Of a DNA stretch of 64,000 nt, positions 41,401 to 53,400 are shown piece after piece. The DNA is from Branchiostoma belcheri. Taxonomy: Eukaryota > Chordata > Leptocardii > Amphioxiformes > Branchiostomatidae. The translations under genes were made by a program, and so were the position numbers. The notes under the pieces were generated by a model, which was not told where the DNA came from, made no database searches, and was given only the letters and a program-made list of their open reading frames with translations. Location: the NCBI RefSeq assembly GCF_001625305.1, contig NW_017802569.1, positions 62,001 to 126,000 of the forward strand, in the 5' to 3' direction. Positions within the stretch are counted from its first letter, which is position 1, and every line of letters begins with the position of its first letter.

Positions 41401-44400
41401 GTCTTTTGCAACTTACGGTATATATTTGCTCATTTTGCAACAGTTTTGTACGATTTACAGTATAGTTGAAAGCTTAACTTTTTGGAAACGGCCGAAAATT
41501 CATGCGCCCGCGTATGACATCCATATAATCAAATCAACATGGCCTTACCTTTGGACTGAGCACCATCTCCTTGGCGTTATCGGGATCTACCACTGAGGGG
41601 AAGGGGTCGAGGATCAGGTCTTTCCTGGGGGAGTGGGAGCTGGCCTTTACCATAGCCAGCAGCAAGTCCACAACCTGGGACAGGGACAAATTATGTTGGT
41701 TATTATATCATCAAAACTACTCTCATTTTCCTATATACACTGCAATATACAATGTACCACGAGCTTTGTCACAATCATTGTCACAGTGGTCTGTCCATCT
41801 TTTAGGTGTAACAAGTCGTTCGGTGTGATATACATGTAGCCAGCTGCCGCCACGCCGCATGCCTGCGAAACTGGCGTGTTATGCCGAAGGGCGGTTATAC
41901 CGGCTATACAGACACAGAGCTGCTGTGTTACGCCGAAGGGTGGTTATACCGGCTATACAGAAACAGAAATTTCCTGGCCATGACGGATAAAATTTTTGCC
42001 CGATCTGTCATCTTGGACGGACAAAAATCGGTGACTGTGTAAAGATATGGAAAGACCAAAATTTGCCCCTCAAAATGCAGATTTTAGAGGTTTAGGATTA
42101 TTCAACATTTTTCCAGGGGAGCATGCCCCGGGACATTTTTGATTGACATGTTTAGCACTCTACAATGATATTACGTCAAACAATGACAGAAAAAATTCAG
42201 GCTCTTGGCTAGAACACTGCGTAATGTCACAATGTAAAACAGCCCAGTAAGAACTATGCATGACTAGAAATAGCAAAGTAACGTGTGACTGACTGACCTC
42301 AGCTCCAGTGGCGATGTCATCGGCCGCTCCTCTCATTACACCGAGTTGTTGGAAGGCAAAAACACACACTTCCCGCTCGCACACTACAGGCTGGGGAAGA
42401 AGCAGTACATGTCACAACAACAACAACAACAACAACACTATTGTTACAGTAACAGTCATCTGTGCAAACAACACTTTGCATGTCTACATGTACATTTAGT
42501 ATTATACATGTACAGGACTGGTATAGTGGGCTTGAAACTGTAGAGATACAGTACACAATGTCATCTTCCTTTACCATACATTTTACATGCGGTTTTAACT
42601 CGTTTAGTTATCATCTATTAGTAAGTCATGTAAATCACATTTAAATCATGATTAAAAGCCCTGTAAATGCCGTGTAACACGCGGTTAAGACTCATGCAAA
42701 AGCCGTGCAAACCGTTAGCACTAATTGTGCAATAACCACATTGATTACAAGAACATTGAAACACGTTTCACACAGTTTAAACAAGAAGTTTTGCACAGTT
42801 TTTAATTGCATTTTGCATGACTTTTTCTTTCAATTTGAAATATCACAATCATGTATATGGGAAGATATTTGAGATCAGATTCTGTACTGCATGAACTAAA
42901 ACAAAAAGTAATTCACTTTAGGTTCACAGTCTCAGAAACATGGAGGTGTTCATGAAACTACATTTCATGGTGGTATCAGGTGCAGAAAAAGGAAGTCGGC
43001 GAATCATTTGTTAATGATAATGATAAGTTTGCGGTACAGAAGTGACCATGAAAACCTCCGCAAACATAAAGTATTGTGAAAAAAAAATCAAGAATTACAG
43101 ACTACTCTGTGACAGCATTACAATTACAATACAAAAAGAAACAAGTTGATGTACATGTATTCTCAGTACATTATGTATTAATTAAATTTTAATATAATTG
43201 ATTATAATGGGCCTTACTTTCAACATAGCACCGTTCTGGAATATATGTGGCTCATCACACACCACACAGTATTCATTCAGGGTTGGGATGCGGTTCCGTG
43301 CATATATTAGGCACTGCAACAAGGCATCAACATTTTATCAGACATGGTCAGCCCAACTGTATCGAACTGTACATATATTAATTTAGCAATGTTCAAGAAG
43401 CTTGCAAAATATGACAATGTCATGCTTTATTTGTACTACATAACTGTATTATTAAGTATGTCGGCAGAATGTACTGCGCCTGCAAGAAACCCAGAATTTT
43501 GACCATTTTTGCTGCATGTTTTCATCACTGCATCAGAATTTCGCCTGTTGCAGACGATATCTTTTAACCATTGTACTGCGGAGCTCATAAATATGTATAC
43601 GGTATATGGGTTGCACATACAGTATCATCTATATAGGGACCTGTACACGCACAATTTTGAAGTATTTTTCATGCAACCCATCCCACCGCAGTGAAACGCA
43701 ACGAATGCGGAAGTACATTGTAACTACGCCACCGCAGGGCAAAAAAAGTCAAGGGTCTATGACCTTTTTTTAGACATCAAATTACTTGTCAATGAAAATA
43801 TTGTGTAAAAAATGCCAGCAGGACAATGGTTAGGACACAAAATTTGGAAACTATGGACGGGATGTCATCCTCTAATCTTAAATGGGATGCTCTGTTGAAG
43901 TTAGTGCTATGCAGAATACAATGATATCAGGTTTCGCACAGGCGCAGTGTGTTCTTCCAACGAGCTAAATTTCTTAGCACTTTGAAGCAAGTCAATCATA
44001 CATAATACATTAATTTTATACATGTGCCAAGTCATGTTTGAAGTGTGATACATGCCCATTGACCAATCATAGATATCCCAAGATGAGAGCTTCCAACCTC
44101 CTAACAAAACAGAACCAGGTGTGTCTTAAGCCTTGGTCACAAACCGCCGTACGTGCTTTTTGTCCGTACGTTTTTTTGGGAGGCCACGTCTGCTACGTTT
44201 TTCTGAAAACGTGTGTTGTGCGCTCATAGGCTGTACAGGGCACGCACGTCGCACGTGCGGGTGGTGAATCCGCAGACCGCACGCATGAAAAGTTTTACAC
44301 GCACTTAAAGTTCTACGGCGTGTCTGCGTGCTCCCGAATCCGTGGGATTCCGTACGGAGGCGGTACTCACCACGCACGGATGCCCTACGTTTGCCCACGT

Positions 44401-47400
44401 TTTTGCACGCAGAAGCACGTACGGCGGGTTGTGACCAAGGCTTTAGGTTCAGGATTTAATTTAGTAGAAAAGTAGCCTGTCTCACCTGTGCCAGGAATCC
44501 GTACTCCAATCCTGGAATGGTTTTGGCAGTCCTACCTCTCTGTAAAAATGATGAAACATATATGTACAATCATGTATATTATAAATCTTAATAATTAATC
44601 TACATCATGTAGCTACTGACTTGTCAAAAGCCTTGGTTACTAAAATTGTTAGACAGCCAGCTGAAATACATGTAAACCATAAAGTGACATCCAAGGGACA
44701 CAGAAATTAAAAATATGTAGACAGTACATAGTGACACAGTATACAATATTACTACCAGTATAGCCTGTGTACACAGTAAAGATATAGCCTAAAAAAAGTA
44801 ACCATAAATAAATAAAGTGGACTTCAAGTTGCACAAATTCAGTTGTTGTTTTCTTATTGTTGTCATAAACTTATTTCCTGAAAAGCAGGCTGTGACAGTC
44901 CATCCTCAGTTTGGGACAATTGAAATCTATTTTTGGGACAATTCTGGGACAATAGTAAAAAAAAAAAGTTAATTTCGAGGCCTGAAACTTACTGAGAATG
45001 TGAAGTTAAAAACAACTACAGACTGAAGTAACATTTGCAAAGCAAATGCATATTTATTATTTCATGTCATCCTCCTTCGCAGGGCTAAAATCCTCCGGTT
45101 CGGTTCCTTCGGGTTTTAGCCCTGCTATTTACCGCTGACAGTTTGACTTCTGGTGACGTCATTTATAAATAATTCATGAGCTTGCCTTATTTGGCACAAA
45201 CCAATCAGCGCCAAGATTACAACTTTACAAAATGGCGGCGCGGTAGAATAACAACAACAGAGAAGCATGGAGCGTGCTCAGGGGGGAGGAACCAAGATTT
45301 GCTTGTTTTGTGGGAAGGGGGTCGTTCCAAAAAGTTACCGCTCGCTGTTTTCAGTTCACGTGACCTCCCTTACTACAAGTATGAACTCGTCTCCAGACGG
45401 ATGTCGGGGGGCTTGCCCTAACTCTGTCTCGGCTTTGGCCAGGGCTTTGGCCGCTGCTGGGAAGCCCATATACATTTGTAGCACAGGCTCTTCCCTCCTC
45501 CTGTCCGCACACTCAGAAAAACGTCTCTGCCATCAAGCAGCGCCCGTAGCGTCGACTGCTGATGCTCACGAAGCCGCTCGACTCCAAATAAATCTTGCAC
45601 GGCTCGCACGAAACTTCTAGTATCTGTAATACCGCCATCTTGGCCTGTCCCAACATGGGAATGTAACACGTAACCTGATTGGCTAATAGGTTCCCAGCGA
45701 CCTTTGCGGTTTTTGCGCAAAGCTCGGTGCGCAAATTCTCTGATTGGCTGACAGCAGTTTGGCGGTGACGTCACCAGAAGTCAAACTGTCAGCGGTAAAT
45801 AGCAGGGCTAAAACCCGAAGGAACCGAACCGGAGGATTTTAGCCCTGCGAAGGAGGATGTTTCATGTTTACCTTCGGACATGGTCTGCTCTGTAAATTCT
45901 TACTCAAACACATTCACATACATGTACATGTACTACTACCCAGTAATAATTTGATGACAGGAGCAGGGCAGACCATGAAATTGCAACATTATGTAACCCA
46001 ACACCAGTCACCATGGTGACAGACGTCAACAAATCATGTCATTGGCCAGGTCAGAGGTTAGTGTTTGGAACAGAAGAGGAAGAAACAGAGTAAAAACAAT
46101 ATATTTTCCTTCGGAAAACATAAAAAAGCAGCCCACCTCGGTTGAACATGGTACCAGGTGCAGCTCGTCCCCGATGGTGGCGGGTTTGAGCGGCTGGGAC
46201 GGTCGCGCCGGCAGGACCACCTGGTGCTGCTGGGCCACGGACGGCGCCAGGAACAGCGCCGAGGTCCACGTGCCGCGGAACGAGCTGCTCCCCGCCCCTC
46301 CCCCTCCAGCTGGCCTGCAGCTATCGAGAACGAGCAACGGCGGACTTCAGGGTCAATTCAACAAATTGACTAAACACTATGGTACATGATAGTGTATGGC
46401 CATGGCATCGTGTGGCGTAGCAGCAGAGTGCTCGATGGAACCAAGAGGTCCTGGGTTCGAGTCCTGATATACAATGTACCAACGATCTTGTGCCCTTGGG
46501 AAAGGCACTTTACACAACTTTCCTCACTTCGCTCAGGTGAAAATGAGTATTTAGTTGTTAATTGTCCCGTGTGACGGCATTAATATAAGTTGAAAAAACT
46601 TGAGTGTGCCATCACCACGTCTTGTGATTACATGTTGGAATATTAAAAAAAAAATACATGACTTTGTATACTCTTTATTTTCATTTGTACACAAGTCATT
46701 TTCTTCTTTTTCTTTGGAAATGATTTTGGCATTCTACGACTGTCAAATTACAATCATGTAGTAATAACTGTTGTATCATTTTCCGAAATATTTTTTGGCA
46801 ATTTACATTGTACAGCATACATGATGTATATTTGCTCATTTGAGGTATGTCCAGTATCAGGGTGAAGTGGCAGAAGTTAAGGTGGCAGAAGTTGTCTGAA
46901 GTTGTCCGAAGTTACGACCATTTCCGAGTGGTTTTGGGGGTTATCGGGAGTAAAGTCTGACGTCACTGTAACTTCCGACACTTGTGGGGTAGGGTGGCAG
47001 GTGTCTGAAGTTGTCTGAAGTTGTCTGAAGTTACGTGACGTCACTGTAACTTCCGACACTTGTGGGGTAGGGTGGCAGGTGTCTGAAGTTGTCTGAAGTT
47101 ATGTGACGTCACTGTAACTTCCGACACTTGTGGGGTAGGGTGGCAGGTGTCTGAAGTTGTCTGAAGTTACGTGACGTCACTGTAACTTCCGACACTCCAG
47201 GTGTCCAAAGTTGTCTGAAGTTGAAGATGGAAAGATTGAAAGCAAAAAAGTTCCAGTTTTGACATTTAATAAACATTTTCAATGTTGCATTTAACGTATT
47301 GTAGGTTGTAGGTTTTGCTGGAGTCATGTTAGACGAACTAATATTTTTTTTATATTATTTTATATTTTCTCGGAATCCGTAATCTGGGTGTCGTCAGGCG

Positions 47401-50400
47401 TTTATTGTTTATCATTCCTGGTGGGGTGCCTAACACGTCTGCAATCATCACGTGGGAACGATCACCACCAAGACCATAATTATAATGAAAAACTGACGTA
47501 ACTTTATCATTAACCTGAAGATTTGTTGGGTTCAGTTTACCCGACGACGTCTGCGCACGTTGTCCTTGATGATCCATAGACTGGCTACTATCCTGGTTAG
47601 TTTACGTCCGCTCCGATAGTAGCGACTATGATCAAACCGCCAGGTAAATGTTTTGAATTACAAGTGACACCGTTTAGAACACACTCCACGGTTCGAATTA
47701 CAAGTGACACACTTATAGAATCACATTCGAATTACCGGCCAGTTCGAATTACAATGTAAATGACGCCAGATGTTGACATCTCAAACGTGCCTTTCGCGCG
47801 TAGAAGTCATGTTACAAGTTAATGGATATATTTTCAAGTAGATATTCGTGATCTGGGACTAGTGCGGCGCTTGCTTACTCTTTACGAGAAGATTGATTTC
47901 AACAGGAGCGCCAACCACATCCACCATAGTATCATGGTTTTCATGGTGTGCCCAAAGTGAACTGTCGTGAAAACACGACACTCCTAACTTCGTACACTCA
48001 CACGGCCCTACGTACCAAGTTATTTCGCTTACCGTGTGACGTAACTTGATTTTAACTTCATACCATTCACCCTGATACTCCGGGAGAGTGTCTAAACTTA
48101 GGATGACGTCATAACTTCGGACAACTTCGGACAACTTCCGACACCTCCGACAAAAGCACGAAGTTACATATGACGTAAGCTGATGTTAACTTCTGACAAC
48201 TTCTGCCATTTCACCCTGATACTGGACATGTATGGCTCATTTTGCAGCTGTGTTGCACAAATTATAGTATGGTTAACGTTGGTTCGCCAAGCTTCCATCC
48301 GGGTTATTTGTAGCGAATCACCATTTTCCAGATACTAGCCCTTGTCCTGCGGAGCACAACAATTGTTGTTCTGCACATACAGTACCATCTACATGTACAT
48401 GTAAATAGCACCCTGTATAGATACGATTGGGGGGTATTTCTTGTGCAACACAAAACACTGCAGCGAAATGCAACGAAAGCGGAAGTGACTATGCCACTGC
48501 AGGGCAAAAAAAATGGGGGGTCTATGATCAGATTCTATTGTACCAGGAATGCCAACAGGACAAGGGTTAGTATTGAAATGAGATGAAAAGAAACAGAGCT
48601 TCTGTCCTCACCTCTCAGGTTGTGTCAGGAGCAGGTTGATCGCCTCTTCTAGGTTGTTGCGTGTCATGAAGAGCGCGTTACGAGCCATCTCCACCGTGAA
48701 GCCCATGTCAACCAGCTGGGCCACGTGTCTGTCATGGATTCTACAGCAAACACACGCAGTTCTTTCATACATCCGTGAATAGTTTCATCAGGTTGGTAAG
48801 ACACTGAGTAAAGAGACTCTTTCTACACACAACCAAGTCTTTTATTCAGCCGACGTTTCGGTGACCGTCTGTCACCTTCTTCGGGGCAATTCTGACTGGT
48901 TCACAACTTCCGCACGTTTGGGAACGCATTGTAGATACATTTCCCTGTAATCCAATCACGGATATGTGTAGATAATGTAAATATTGACAATGTACATTTG
49001 GGAATGCATCTGTAGCAGCGACACCTGTGCTGCAGTGCAATGTGAACCAGTCAGAATTGCCCTGAGGAAGGTGACAGACGGTCTCCAAAATGTCGGCTGA
49101 ATAAAAAGACTTGGTTGTGTAAAAAGAGTCTCTTTACTCAGTTCTTTAATACACTTCAATGACATTCAGTTGGCCCATTTGTCCCAAAACATGTAAGCTG
49201 CAAGTTAAAGTTAAAACATTTGTTCCAACACGAAAGGGAAATGTTTTCACCTAGAAAGCTTTCTACCAGTCACTCTAATCTGGTCTTCTATAAGTAGACT
49301 GACCCAGTGAGACTTGCCTCGTGGCTTCTCTGAAGTGTGACGTCAACACTGGGTCAAAGACTAAGTTACATGTATCTAGTACGTCACACTTCAGAGAAGC
49401 CACGTGACAGGCCTCACTGGGTCAGTCTACTGAGGAAGACCAGAGTCGAAAGCTCCAGGTGATAACAATTACCTTTTGTGTTGGAACAAAAGTTTTAACT
49501 TTAAAAATGCCAACACAGATGAATTTACATAGTAATTTAAGCTGCAATGTGAAAAAAAGAAGAAATTTGGGTTCAAGATTGAAACCAATTTGTAAAAGGC
49601 ATCCAATGCAATTTCAGAGCGGCAAAACAAAAAATATATTCTGGTTGAAGAAATCTGTCTGATATTGATATTTACTGACATTTCATAGCAAATTTTTGTC
49701 ATCATTTCATACTTGGAGCTTTTCAAATAGCCCTAAACAAGCGGTGTCTGTTTTTTGGGGGGTACTGTGACGGTCCATGAATAGCTAGAACCTTGCTATG
49801 TTAGCCTACCATATAAATTTTTCGTCAGTGACATATCATTGAATTTTTGCCTCCGAGATATTAGAATGCTATATGGGATAGGATTGATTCAACTTACTAC
49901 AGAAAATTCACCTTGAAAATACAGTTTTGCCACCCTGAAATTGTACTAGACAAAGTATAAAATGTAAATGGGTTAACAAGCATCTGTTTCTTTAGTATTG
50001 GACAAGCAAAGTATAGAAATGCAGTAAGCCTGTTGATGAAGACTAGTGTGGCAGACAGCAGCAACCTTAGGTATACCTTAGCCTCCCTGATAACTCATTG
50101 AAGACCACCAATCATGGCGCTTTGGTACTATAGCTGGTGTAGAAAAAGTTATCTTGTGTTCAAGTAAACACTGCCTAATTGTATATCACTACCAAAAATG
50201 TTTTTTCTTATTTTCTCATGTTGAGAAATATTTTCTTGCCAGGGGGATTTTCAAGAAAATTCAAGAACATTCTTCAAAGATTTTGTATCTTGATTCTTAC
50301 ACAAAGAATTTTATTCTTCTTTTTTCTTAAGAAAAGAAAATATTTCTACTATCATGCTTGCCATTTTCTTGCTTCAAGAACAATTACATGTAGCTCTTAC

Positions 50401-53400
50401 TTCAAGAAATATTTCTTGTGGATAGAATCGTTTTCTTGCTACAGCAAAATCCCCGTAGCAAGAAAATTAAAAAAAAACACATGTTTCTTGAATTTTCTTG
50501 CTACGGGGATTCTTTAATTTCTTGTTCAAAGAATTATTTTCTTCCTACAAATACTATTATACAATCATTTTCTTTGTACACAAAAAAACAAGAAAAACAA
50601 GAAAAAGCATTTTTGGAAGTGTAATCTGTTGATCAGAAATTGCAAAACGACTTTAGATCTTTGACCAAGGTACCATGCTATGGATGTAAGACAAAATGAT
50701 TGTCAAAGTTAGAAGTGTTAAAAACTAGTAAATTTAATCTTAAAAAAATTCCAAAAATAGTTTCATCGGGTTGGTAGAACATACTTTAGGTCGATATTGG
50801 GATTTTCTGTGATTTTGGTATTATAAGAGGGGGGGTACAAAGTAACGAACTCAAGTCAAGTTTGGAATTGTGTTCTTGCCGCAAAAGCGTCACCTACATC
50901 GGCTACATTTAGTGGCAAGAAGCAGAACTCCAGTCAGAGGCTCTGAGGAAGATGTCTTACAGACATCGAAATGTAAGCAAGTACTGGTTGTGCAAAAGAA
51001 AATCCTAATATTCAATAAAAAATGTTTTGTAGAGCTAAGGCCACACCAATTTAATTTCTTGGTTAACAGATTTTTCTAGAAAAATAATGGAGCGGTCGGG
51101 CGAAGAAAAAAAAACAAACAGGCCTAGGCATCCTATTATGGCCCAAAATGGTACGATAGGAGCCATGAAGTCAACACACCAGGCTGGTTCAAAATCTAAA
51201 CAATGAATTTTGAACTTTTAATGATAACATTGCATTGAAAAGATGGAATAACTGTTAGTAGCAACTAGGTCAAAAAAGGACTGTTTTCAACTGTACAGGG
51301 TAAAATATGAGCATTTTGCAGTTGATTCTGAATTTTTATTTTTATTTGCAAATCAGAAAAAAATGAAGTGGGCGAATCCGTTAACCAAGAAATGAAATTG
51401 GTGTGGCCTAATACTATTGTTTGCTAATACATTGTTGGAAATCGCAGACAAGTAGACGTGCATGATGTAAATTAGCAGCAACAGTGAGATTAAAAACACA
51501 GCGCCATGATTGGTGATCTTCAATGCAACTGAAATGGACTCGGTTACTTCTTGACGGGTCTGACTTTCCAGGAGGAGACTAGGGATTGGAAGCTCTTTGA
51601 CATTTCGTGCAGCTGTTTCAGTTTTTTCCTGTGAGTGACAAAAATCCCGTGAGTTGGAATGAAAATTAATGGTTCACACTGAAATATTATGTTCCACGAC
51701 GAAAAACAATGTTAATGATTATGTTGGCGAGGGTTAGTACTTAATAGAGACATCTAGGTAAAAGTTGTCTCAGTTCATTTTAGTGACACTGAAGAGTAAC
51801 GCATGTCACCCAATATTATACCCAATGTTATCCAGACTTAGTAGTTTGAATTGTTTTTGAAAATCATCAACTACTATGTAGAAGGCAGGGTTCTAGCCAG
51901 CTTAAATTTTTTTTCCATCAGCCCAGGTTCATGATCGGACCTGGGGGGAGAGTGCCTCTAGGGCTGGTGGCAATTTTTGAATTTCTAATCTAAGTCTTTA
52001 AAAATGCATTCCCAAAAGACATTCTTACATTTTGAGAGGCAAATAATTGTTGTTTGCGAGTGGTTGTTGGTTGAATGTTCTTAGGATGCGATATATGTTT
52101 TTTTACATTTTTACCCATAAGGTTTTTGTCAATTTTGTCTGCCAAGGTTGATGGATTGGTTTCAAATTTTTTTCCACCACAAGCCACAAACTTAGTGCAA
52201 TTGGTGGAAAAACAGATGCTGGCTAGAGCCCTGGTAGGATAATAATTGTTACAGACAATGTGCCAGTTTGCATGGAGCAAAAAAAATGTATCCTACCAAA
52301 ATAAATGCACAGTAAAGAGAGTTTTTGACCATGTACACACACAGGCCCCAAACCGGGAGCCGCGATTTTTTTATGGTACATATTGGATGTGCCACACAGA
52401 AATCGCTGTGTGGTGCCAATTTTTTTTACATTGTCAAAAAATCGGTCATACAACTCACACCATGCAGGGCCGCGCGTTGATCATTGTAGTTTTTTTCTTT
52501 TTTTTGTGCCGTGTAAACTGTTCCTTTCCTGGGTGTTGTGACATACTGTGGACAGTACATGTACATGTACACATACCCGTGTGATGACGCCCCCTTGTGT
52601 GAATGTGAGGAGCGAGCAGAGATGGGCCTGAGAGGAACACAGATGGCCGTCACCCGGTCATTGCTCAGGTCCTTCCACTCTTTAGACAGGAACGTCTCCA
52701 TTATCCTGCAGTAGGGATAGTTCACAGTACAAATGTACAATACTTGTCAACAAAGCAGGTATACTTTCAGTTATTTCCGTTCAATAATATTTAATAATAA
52801 TATTATGTATCAATCCTCTGTTACATAATATGTTACAATTTTCTTACAGGCTTTTACTTCCTCTGTTTATACAGTAGATGACTTTGATGTTTTTACCTCC
52901 ATGAAAAATGGACGTATTGTTTTTGGCGCGTCTGTTTGTGTGTGTGTGTGTTTGTGTTTCCGCACATTTGTAGTCAGCATAACTTAATAACGCCTTTATG
53001 GATTGTGATGATATTTGGTATGCTGGTAAGTCTTAGGAAGACGAAGGTCAAGGTCAAATATGGGCCTCCTGGTGGATGACCTTGGTACTGCAGCAGAACC
53101 TCCGGTTTTTGTATCTTTTGTCCTGAACATGCTATGGTATTGACTTTTTGGTCTTGAACATCACGATACATATATTATGTTAATGCTGAGGTCATTTGCG
53201 TAATTAAAGAAGAAATTTACATTTACAAATCAAGCCCATATTTCATGGAGGTATGAGATCTTCGAACTCTTGTTGTATACTTTATCTCCATTATATAGAG
53301 TTTGGAACTCACTTTTGTATCTGCATTCCGAGTCCAAAAGTCTCTTTGTTAGAAGGCTGGAAAACCTCAACCTTGGGAGGCTCTGGACATGCAAAATAAG

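Larger units (their letters stand above)
46842..48234. mobile_element. 1.39-kb TIR transposon with internal minisatellite
   Basis: Ends carry inverted TGTCCAGTATCAGGGTGAA; flanked by 8-bp duplications GCTCATTT (46,834-46,841; 48,235-48,242). Piece B has the uninterrupted site at 34,459-34,466. Inside are a 68-bp tandem array, repeated TCTGAAGTTG decamers in both orientations near the ends, and two small minus-strand frames. hAT-like by duplication length. Confidence 0.88.

Noticed and set aside
44126..44398. Minus-strand 90-codon frame rich in Arg and His
   Set aside because: Entirely inside a non-coding MITE that is absent from the other haplotype.
45267..45620. Plus-strand 117-codon frame in the RecQ element
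   Set aside because: Opposite the recognisable helicase motifs and without any family resemblance; most likely a shadow.
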